DNA of 64,000 nucleotides from Siphonodentalium dalli (Eukaryota > Mollusca > Scaphopoda > Gadilida > Siphonodentaliidae), in NCBI GenBank assembly GCA_032622095.1, contig CP136061.1, positions 233,554,944 to 233,618,943 of the forward strand, read 5' to 3'. The notes below the pieces were generated by a model. That model saw only the letters and a list, made by a program, of their open reading frames with translations, was not told the DNA's origin and did no database searches. Positions 56,136 to 64,000 of this stretch are shown piece by piece. The position numbers and the translations under genes were made by a program. The first letter of the stretch is position 1; every line of letters begins with the position of its first letter.

Positions 56136-56904
56136 TTATCAGCACAGGGGCCTGTAACGCCCTCCGCTGTTCGCCCCCCAAAAATTTGTCAAGTCACAAA
56201 GTTCCTAATTTTAATATTCATGACTGACATAGTAGAAACAGCCAATCACCGCTCAGTGTTAGAATCGAGGTCCTCATTTTAATATTCTTTATGACCTGAC
56301 CTCGATTCTAACACTGAGCGGTGATTGGCTGTTTCTACTTGTGACTTGACAATTTTTTGTTTTAAAGTTGGAATTATCGACAGATTTCTCCTCTATAGAA
56401 ATTGTTTACTGACGATCTGTTGATTTGTATGAGTAAATAAATTATTAGCCGACAAGAAATCACTGAGCGCTAAACGTTTAGTTGATCGTTTGGCCGATTT
56501 TTAATTATAGTAAGCCGCGCGGGGTGAAGTTATAAGAAGTTTCCGACATTTTGTTCTGAGCCGGATCAAAATGAAAATTTACGGACTTCGGAGACAATAT
56601 TCGGTGGTTAAAAAATTATCAAATGCTATGTATATGAATGGTTTTGATGGGAGTTTGTGGTATTGATTGAAAGATGAATTCTTCGCCGATACATCCGTGG
56701 TTATATCTGTGGCATTACTGGTGTGAATGAGCTATATTTGATCGATCGGCGAGTGATGGTAAAAAGTTGAATTTCTACAGTTACCCTTGTGTTATTATTA
56801 TACCATTAGCGTGAAGCAGGCGCGTATATATCAGCGGCGTATATGGGCAGCGCAAAAGGGAGGGGGCGGACAGCGGAGCGCGTTACATGCCCCTGTGTTA
56901 TCAG
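56136..56904. mobile_element. hAT-like element, 755 bp, 7-bp target duplication
   Basis: The element spans 56143-56897 with ends CACAGGGGCCTGTAACGC and its near inverse, continuing through CTCCGCTGT and CGCCCCC (about 36 bp, few mismatches). TTATCAG flanks both sides (56136-56142 and 56898-56904). It contains a nearly perfect 42-bp-arm hairpin (56231-56272 and 56298-56339, loop about 25). No ORF. Confidence 0.85.
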
Positions 56905-57870
56905 GCAAAACAAATAATTACATTTGACACGATCATCACAAATATCCACAAATTCATCCCGCCGTTTTTACGACGAAAACGAGTACAACAACTAGTTCAT
57001 AATTGAGAACTCTCTTCATTGTCGCTGTTGGGGAACGAACGCTCTATCAGAGATGACCATTGGAATTGTATCAGAATGACAAAATTCGAAAAGTTTTATA
57101 AAACTCCCTCTTTGGAAGTCAATATCTGCCCATTAGAACGTCCTATTAATGGCCCCGTAAGTCCGATCTAATTATATAAAATGCACGCATGCTGTTTTCA
57201 TGGTGTCAAATCGGATAGGGTACCTTTAAGTATAGTAACACACAACCATGTGGCCTTTATGCTTGCGTGTCCGTTTTAACGATAGTGTGTTTCGTCTTTT
57301 ATCTTATTTGAACTGCGCGGTAACCGGGCCGGTCACAGGGGTGATAACTCTATATCGTTCATTCCAACATTTGTTTTATTCGTCACCAGAGAAGTCTAGA
57401 CAGATTGTTTTGAGCAAAAAATTCCAATTTGGTAAATGATTATCACGATGTGTTCTATTATCTAACGAGACTTCTTATATTCGAACACTGACTTTATGTT
57501 CAATTGAATTTAATATATTGTATGTAATTGTTTCATCACACCGCACCTAATGATGTGAACCATTAGGTTACTCCTCGATGATCGCCAATTAAATGCATAG
57601 CTTAACTTGGACGAGGGGTCTAATTGGACCACGTCTAAAGTGTTTTTGCAGTAGGGTTATTTTATAATCCTAAATAATAATAATAATAATAATAATAATA
57701 GACGCTCTCTCCCACTTCTCCATACCTTATTTGTTTTTGTTTTCGTCGAACTCATTTTAGGTATAAAATAGAAACTGAGTCATAGAGATCAAGTCTGCTA
57801 TGCGTAATACAAGATATTTCTCATGTGTTATTTGGGCATAATGTAGCAGAAACGGGTCTCAATAATTTGT
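56905..57870. repeat. Repeat shared with 62560-63120
   Basis: Shared landmarks: GATAACTCTATAT, CATTCCAACATTTG, CAGATTGTTTTGAGCA, AATGATTATCACGATGTG and TCAATTGAATTTAATA. A (TAA/AAT)9 microsatellite lies at about 57675-57701. No gene. Confidence 0.7.
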
Positions 57871-57990
57871 TTATACAATACAATAATTAATTTGTATAGC
57901 GCTCAATATTATGAGTACATATTCAACGGCGCTTTACATTACACCGAGCTCATTGCCTAATCAGCATAATACATGTACATGCACATATAT

Positions 57991-58776
57991 CTAGGAATTA
58001 AATGCTACATCAAAGAGATATGTTTTGAGGCCGGTCTTAAACTTATTTAAATCAGTGAATATTTTTAAGTGAGGTGGAATGCTATTCCAAAGATGTGGAC
58101 CTGCAAATGAAAATGCCCTATCGCCAAACGTTTTCTGTTTTTTGAAAGGAATGTACAAAAGCATACTACTATCAGATCGTAATCCATATGTACACACATT
58201 TCTGTCTTTGATCATATCCTGTATATACAATGGTGACATGTTATTACGAGATTTGAATACAAGCAAAATAATTTTGAACATGATTCGATACTCCACTGGC
58301 AGCCAGTGTAATTGCTTGAGAACTGGAGTTATATGTTCATGCCGAGGAGTGTATGATACAACTCGCGCCGCAGCATTTAGCACTTTTTGCAGGCGATCAC
58401 ACTGGTAATCCGGTAGTCCATGCAGTAAAGAATTACAGTAATCTAAGTGTGACGTGACAAAAGCATGGACCAATGTCTTAGTTGAGTCTACATCGAGGTA
58501 TTGTCTAATTTGTCGGATTTTGTATAAACCTCTGAACGCCTTCTTACACATATTAGAGATATGGTTATCCATTGTCATGTTTGTGTCAAAATACGATCCC
58601 AGGTTGCGAACAGTGTCCTTTGTTGGTATGTCGGCGTCTCCCACATGAATTGAACTGATGTTGACTTCCTGAAGTTGTTGTCGAGAGCCAATGATTATGA
58701 ATTCAGTCTTATCGTCATTTATCATGAGTCGGTTGGTAATCACCCACGCTCTAATGTCCACAACACAGTTCTCCAC
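57991..58776 (-). pseudogene. CR1-like reverse transcriptase, C-terminal part
   Basis: 261 codons open from 58776 to the stop at 57991. It includes the RT thumb and C-terminal region: TNRLMINDDKTEF, the LGSYFDTNMTMDNHI block, YCNSLLHGLPDYQCDRLQKV, ARVV and LHWLPVEYRI, SFAGPHLWNSIPPHL, and FKTGLKTYLF at the end. This order is diagnostic of CR1/L2-type LINEs. The frame differs from the upstream RT part, so the gene is not functional. Confidence 0.92.
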
Positions 58777-59137
58777 AATTTGACGTGCTTTAGTTTCGCC
58801 TCTCTCTCTGTCGGTCGAAATGAAAAGTAGATTTGGGTATCATCTGCATAGCCGTGAACATCGGGGAGGTGACTTTCAACAACTGAGAATAATTTCGAAA
58901 TGTAGAATAAGAACAGCACGGGTCCAAGACAACTTCCTTGTGGAACTCCGCACTCGATGGGGAAATTTGTAGACTTTGAGCCATTAATGGATATTGCTGT
59001 GATCGGTTCGTGAGGTAAGATTTCAACCAGATATCTGCAGTGCCGCGAACACCAAAGTCAGATTGTAGAGTATCTAGAAGAATATCATGGCGGACGGTGT
59101 CGAAAGCAGCGCTCAAATCTAGTAGCACAAGCAGAGT
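58777..59137 (-). pseudogene. CR1-like reverse transcriptase, palm part, two frames
   Basis: The frame from 59128 reads [20 protein letters not shown]. After a frame change it reads [20 protein letters not shown] and then [11 protein letters not shown], the GVPQGSxLGPxLF and YADD catalytic motifs. A second frame change leads to the C-terminal part at 58776. At least two frameshifts and the missing endonuclease make it dead. Confidence 0.9.
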
Positions 59138-59140
59138 GGC

Positions 59141-59940
59141 CTAGCTTTCTTGTGACCTTATGGTGGTTTTTGACGGAGCTGAATAATTTAACAGCATACC
59201 CACCGCCAACGCCGCCCGTATCTTTAAAAGTCGACATCTGACCACCAGAACCTCATATTAATGGATTATATTTGGATCCACAACTAAGCGTTGTGTGTGT
59301 AGGATTATATTATATATCCTATATTATTTACTAATTTTAAAATGCCACGTCCGATTAGACACGTAATTTGTCAAAATTCCCAAAGTCAATTTCCAGCTTA
59401 TCGTGCAAAAACAAAATTAACAAAATACTTGACAGAAACATTAAAGGCACGGCGGCGTTCGTTGCAGAAATATTCATATTTGTTCAAATCGCCATCAACA
59501 GAAGGGATATTAATATATATATATATAGCTTTGTTCATATGCCAAACATAGGCTAATCAGCGCGTATATAGTATATTGTCGTCAAGAAGTACGGTGGTGT
59601 ACGTAAACAAGAGCCTGCTCGTGTTACAGAAGTTTTGCTTCTGTTTACATAACACAGCGCAAATCTATTGGTTAATCACACATAAATTATATAAACGCTC
59701 TTTATTATTTCCATATCAGGAAAACAGTAACAAATAACGCTCTTTATGTTTACCATATCCGGATCTAAACAAAAGCCAGGTTCTGTAACGTTTTTTGCTT
59801 TTGTATACATAACAAAGGAAAAACATTTGACAATACCATACTGTTTATGTCATATTTCTGATTGGTATAAGAACAAGGTATGTCTATATTTTACTATTCT
59901 TTCTGGTTATGGCGGTTTTTGACGGAGCTGAATATGTTAA
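59141..59940. repeat. Repeat R, empty-site copy and upstream part of the second copy
   Basis: 59155-59235 holds GGTGGTTTTTGACGGAGCTG, TTTAACAGCATACCCACCGC and CGTATCTTTAAA uninterrupted. 59452-59940 matches the 33.2-33.6 kb copy and ends at GACGGAGCTGAATATGTTAA, where the next element is inserted. The 69-codon ORF at 59342 is repeat-derived. TATA-type AT repeats lie at 59511-59525. Confidence 0.72.
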
Positions 59941-60915
59941 GGGGGAGACGCACGTTTTGCATAAATCACAGTAAATCCAGCCAGAAATGGCAAGTGATTT
60001 TCAACAAAGAATTTCTCTGGATCTATCTGGTGAACAATCTTGAATTTTACATATGATAATTTTCATTATATATAGAATCAGAGCAATTATAAAGAGACAA
60101 TAACAATAATGGATTTTAATACATTTGAGAGGTTGAAAATATTTGTTTCGTTTCTGTCCCTTTCGGTACCGAGAACTGCCAGAAAAATTTATAAATTCAA
60201 ACAACATGTCAACCATCAAATAGCTTATTGTCTTGACTCCATGAGAGGAGGCTTCATTTGTATCATAATGTTGAGTTAGCTTTTTAATTGCATATTATAG
60301 CATCATACCCCATGTATTATAATGAAGAATAAAGCAGTCACAAATATGCCAGCCCAATGAAAACAAATGTTCAAATGTGGTGCTGTCCACTCAAGCAGGG
60401 AGCAATCAACAGAAATTAGGCCACAGTGTTAAGAGATATGGTGGTCGGATTTAACTTGGTTATGAACCCATGACCCCAGAACTCAACTGAGCCCCAATTT
60501 TTCAATGACCAACAAACATGGCATGCAAATTCTCAATAATAAAAAATTATTTATGGTAGTTGTCTTTCTGAATGAAAATAATCATTTAATTTCATGAATC
60601 AAGAAAAATTAAGTCTCCTCTCATGATCTTCAGATATGATATCATGTATATATGAAATGCACTTTCGAAAAAAATCTGTTTTACAGTAGTTCTCGGTACC
60701 TGAACATAGTGAAATTTTAAAGATTTTTCATGCCATAAAAGTAAAGTAAATGAGATTATAATAACCAAATGTCCAATGGTTCTTATATATGGTACCACAA
60801 TAATCTCTTGTACAAAATTTCACAAAAGATATTCCTGATAGAATTCTGATAGATTTAGAGAAAATACATTTTGAAATACCAGGAAATTTTGGCAAAACGT
60901 GCATCTGACGCTTAA
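59937..60915. mobile_element. TTAA-flanked TIR element, 971 bp
   Basis: The element spans 59941-60911. It starts GGGGGAGACGCACGTTTTGC and ends GCAAAACGTGCATCTGACGC, inverted with a few mismatches. TTAA flanks both sides (59937-59940 and 60912-60915). The uninterrupted R copy at 59188-59199 has a single TTAA at the same position, confirming insertion and duplication. Kolobok- or piggyBac-type. No transposase frame. Confidence 0.9.
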
Positions 60916-60921
60916 CAGCAT

Positions 60922-62520
60922 ACCCATATGGAATCCTATTACGGCCCACTTGCTAATGGCGCTTTCGGCGCACTTTTTGTCGCTTTTGGCGCGATGCGCC
61001 GAAAGCGCCGAAAGCGACAAAATGTGCGCCATTAGCGTTGTTTCGGCGCGCGGCCGAAAGCGCCGAAAGCGACAAAATATGCGCCATTAGTGCAATCGGC
61101 GCGTGCTGCGCCCATTAGTGCATTCGGCGCGGTGCGCCATTAGCGCGGTGCGCCGAAAGCAACAAAATATGCGCCATTAGCGCATGTACAATTAAGTATG
61201 TGATCACCCCAGCAGGGGTGCCTGAAGAGGGGGCAGAGGGGGCAGATGGGGCAGCTGACCCCCTGCCCTTGACCAAGGGGGCGAGCGGGGGCAGGACTTG
61301 CCCTTTTTTTCTGGAGAAAGAAAATGCTTTTTGTGTGTTTAATCTCATGTTTTTACAGTAAAATGTAACTTTTTTTGTCCAAATACCACCAATTTCACAA
61401 GGAATATAAATGTTTTGTCACAAAACGGCCATAAAAACCGACAAATACCTTTAAAATAGGAATTTTTGCCACAATGAATTTATGGTTATTTTTCCGAGTT
61501 TGCGGAGAAAATGCCCTTTTTTTTCTTCAGAAAAGTGCCCTTTTTGTAGGCTCTGCCCCCCTGCCCTTGGATGCTTCCGGCGCACCTGCACAGATCGGGC
61601 ATGGCCATATGTACAATGTATAGGCCTATGTATCAATTTTAAAAGGGAGGGGCTGAATTTTGCTGTAGATAGACCTCCAAATGCTATAATTTGTCATTAT
61701 TCAGATTTAAAATTATTGTGGCCGTGTGGTTCTGGTCCCTCCTTTGTGGGTAGTTAAAGGTACTCAATCCGATCAGACGGTCCCAGGGATGTGGCTAGAG
61801 GGTCTCCGTTGGGGGTGTCCACCTTGGGAAATTCCAACTGCACCTCCTTGAATCAGAATCAGACAAAACACAAATTTTACATAATTCCATTTGCATCCCC
61901 CCCCCCCCTTGCACCTTAGTGCTCATGCCTAATATCCTAACATCTAGTGGTCTAAATCCAGACAAATGCACACGGCTATGGACAAGAGACCAGGACACAC
62001 CGGGCTGACCATTGTTGTTCAACGCAGTGTGAGAAATCTTTTTGAAAACTGTACAAGAAAATCACAAATCCTAGCATCTATATAGACTGGCCTCAACTGA
62101 AGCTTGGGTCAGCTGCCCACTCTGCCCCCTCTTCCGGCACCCCTGCTGGGGTGATCACATACTTAATTGTACATTCGCTAATGGCGCATATTTTGTCGCT
62201 TTCGGCGCACCGCGCTAATGGCGCACCGCGCCGAATGCACTAATGATCACTAATGATCACTAATGGCGCACCGCGCCGATTGCACTAATGACGCATATTT
62301 TGTCGCTTTCGGCGCGGTGCGCCGAAAGCGCCGAAAGCGACAAAAAGTGCGCCGTAATGGCGCATGTTTTGTCGCTTTCGGCGCTTTCGGCGCGCGCCGA
62401 AACAACGCTAATGGCGCATATTTTGTCGCTTTCGGCGCGATGCGCCGATCGCGCCGAAAGCGACAAAAAGTGCGCCGAAAGCGCCATTAGCAAGTGGCCG
62501 TAATAGGATTCCATATACCC
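60922..62520. mobile_element. Large TIR element with GC-rich palindromic subterminal arrays
   Basis: The element spans 60926-62516 (1591 bp). Arms of about 340 and 410 bp (60926-61263 and 62107-62516) are inverted and start ATATGGAATCCTATTACGGC. Both arms are packed with GCGCCGAAAGCGACAAAAT, ATGGCGC and CGGCGCG words, far more GC- and CpG-rich than the surroundings. ACCC flanks both sides (60922-60925, 62517-62520) and is single in the uninterrupted R copy. Because bases at the edge are palindromic, the duplication could be 4 to 7 bp. A short inner region holds GGGGGCAG words and the repeat at 61786-62045. Superfamily not assigned. ORFs in the arms are repeat artefacts. Confidence 0.85.
61786..62045 (-). 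repeat. Repeat shared (inverted) with 53600-53935
   Basis: Lies inside the GC-rich TIR element, starting CAGGGATGTGGCTAGAGGGT, with a C-run at 61898-61908. It may be a solo end of a hAT-like element that landed in the centre of the larger element, or part of its original centre. Confidence 0.6.
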
Positions 62521-63500
62521 ACCACCAACGCCGCCCGTATCTTTAAGGCTATCTATATGAGGCGATCGCTGATTTTTGTTTTTGCAATGCTGACATAAAA
62601 ACGAAACGTGTTTAAACTTCCTCCATTGAAAGTCGATATCTGGCCAACAAAAGTTCAAAACGAATTATTTTGTGGGGTAGAATCCGTAGAATACGTACAG
62701 ATGGTGGTTTTTGTTGTCCAATCGGGCAGAGATCTCCAAGCACAACAACACACAAACAAGTGCGGTCCGGGTCACCGGGGGATAACTCTATATTCTTCAT
62801 TCCAACATTTGCTTAAAGAGTCGCCAGAGAATCCAGACAGATTGTTTTGAGCAGAAAATTCCAATTTTGGTCAATGATTATCACGATGTGTGCTATTTTC
62901 CAATGAGAGTTATTATATATCGAACACTGACATAAGTTCAATTGAATTTAATAGGTTGTATGTAATGGTTTCATCACACCTCACCTAATGCTGCAGGTCA
63001 TTATGTTACCCCTCGATGAAATCATTTTTAAAAGCATAGCTTAACTTGGAGATGGGGTCTAATATTGACTACGTCTTTAAAATGTTTTTGCGATAGGATT
63101 ATTTCGTAATCCTACATTAAAAAAAATAATGTACTTGTTCGGTGTGTAAAACTGATAAGTTAGTATTCCGGGCGCTATGGCAACTTGAGGAATGTAGCAC
63201 TCTACTGACATCACCGAAAATTTGAGGCAAATCAACCGTACCACTCCATAGAAAACATCGTCAGAACAACGCTCAATTGTAAATATTTACATCTCGGTTC
63301 GGGACGCATCTATCGGCGATAAACTAATGCAAACAATTTCGCCATCGCGAGTCACTGCAATTAATTCATAAGAATGACGGTGCGTGTTGTCAATTTGGAT
63401 AAACTATTTGTAAAAAAATTATACTTTGAACAAGATTATTCTCCATTTCTATTTGATCACCATACCGGAGTGTTTCACATCACTTTAAGACAACAAAATG
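62521..63500. repeat. Downstream part of repeat R and partial R3 copy
   Basis: It starts with ACCACCAACGCCGCCCGTAT, the continuation of R after the two insertions. 62560-63120 matches 57050-57690. 63260-63495 matches the end of R3 (GTTTCACATCACTTTAA). No gene. Confidence 0.65.
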
Positions 63501-64000
63501 ATGCTGCTTTAGTAGTCCAAGTCTTCTCGTACTAAAACTAGCTAAGATTTTGGGATGGAGATGCTAGTATTTAGTCGCGAGTTTCCAGGCCCAGCATGCA
63601 TTCCTATGACACGAGTTACGCCCAGTATCTGTGGCGGGAATCTGTGGTGTATTTTACTCGATTTACCCTAACAAAGCAATACATGATGCTATATACATCG
63701 GAAAGAGTGACATCTTATGGTCATAATGGTGTATAATAATCTAACTTTAATGTTAAATTACACATAGAATATTCCGGTTGATTGCCACAAACATCGTTGT
63801 TTTTTCTGTTTGTTTACTTAACTGAAAGCCGAACTCAGGTTCCGAAGAACTTCGGCATTGTCCGGTGTTTGTTTTGGCCGAGACGAATTTCGATACAAAC
63901 AAAATGGCGGCCCCCATGATATTCTAATGCTCATTGTGTTTACACTGTTTTAAACTGTGAGATGGTTGTAATTCCCCGTAATTTATTTAATGTATTACAT
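63501..64000. other. No gene seen at right edge
   Basis: Ordinary AT-rich sequence without supported ORF or repeat. Confidence 0.5.

Larger units (their letters stand above)
57873..59140 (-). mobile_element. CR1-like LINE, 5'-truncated and frameshifted
   Basis: Read leftwards from 59140, it starts within the reverse transcriptase and runs to a 3' end GCGCTATACAAATTAATTAT followed by TGTATTGTA, a short 3' repeat typical of the CR1/L2 group. 5' truncation is usual for this class. Coding details are in the two pseudogene entries. Confidence 0.88.

Noticed and set aside
62260-62658. ORFs with repeated AESDK and MAHILSLSA peptides (also 60820-61090)
   Set aside because: They translate the GCGCCGAAAGCGACAAAA words in the TIR arms and occur in several frames and on both strands.

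Overview
The window looks like AT-rich nuclear DNA of an invertebrate animal. A bivalve mollusc is the best guess, because spliceosomal introns occur with APE-type and CR1-like non-LTR retrotransposons, Helitrons, many hAT/Harbinger/TTAA-type miniature transposons and a pearl-like element with a tandem core. No marker gene proves the phylum. There is no sign of operons, plasmids, CRISPR or rRNA operons. Most ORFs of 60-100 codons are at the level expected by chance in DNA this AT-rich, so few genes are called.

Layout. 1-7.8 kb: a four-exon gene fragment on the minus strand (exons at 7769-7687, 6936-6818, 2164-2067 and 1262-867; all phases match; 232 codons, continuing left). It encodes an unrecognised protein with a coiled coil, and its introns hold hAT elements, hairpins and two minisatellites. 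7.9-9.9 kb: two Helitron-type units, one of them head to tail with a relative. 10.1-12.6 kb: a hAT element split by an element with six 213-bp repeats. 14.3 kb: a 5S rRNA-like SINE or pseudogene. 15.5 kb: a first exon of a PIF1-like helicase. 16.7-18.0 kb: a hAT with a broken BED-finger remnant. 18.5-19.5 kb: a near-palindromic TTAA element. 22.7-26.2 kb: an apparently intact 1144-residue LINE ORF, the only long ORF here. 26.4-28.1 kb: a 1.66-kb TIR element (called T3 below). 30.6-36 kb: small TIR elements and a degenerate minisatellite. 37.5-42.9 kb: hairpins, two more TIR elements and unassigned ORFs. 43.3-48.5 kb: two head-to-tail copies of a Harbinger-like transposon with T3 inserted at the same site in both. 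49.7-53.5 kb: unassigned ORFs and a broken CxxC module. 54.1-55.1 kb: a TAA-flanked Harbinger-type element. 56.1-56.9 kb: a TIR element. 57.9-59.1 kb: a 5'-truncated CR1-like LINE. 59.9-62.5 kb: two transposons inserted side by side in one older repeat.

How the parts relate. The window is mainly a transposon graveyard with some recent activity. Several insertions can be ordered because target duplications, or an empty copy of the same repeat, are present in the window. Many elements, including those with perfect 8-bp duplications, are non-autonomous and would need transposases from elsewhere. The minus-strand gene and the PIF1-like exon are the best host-type coding signals.
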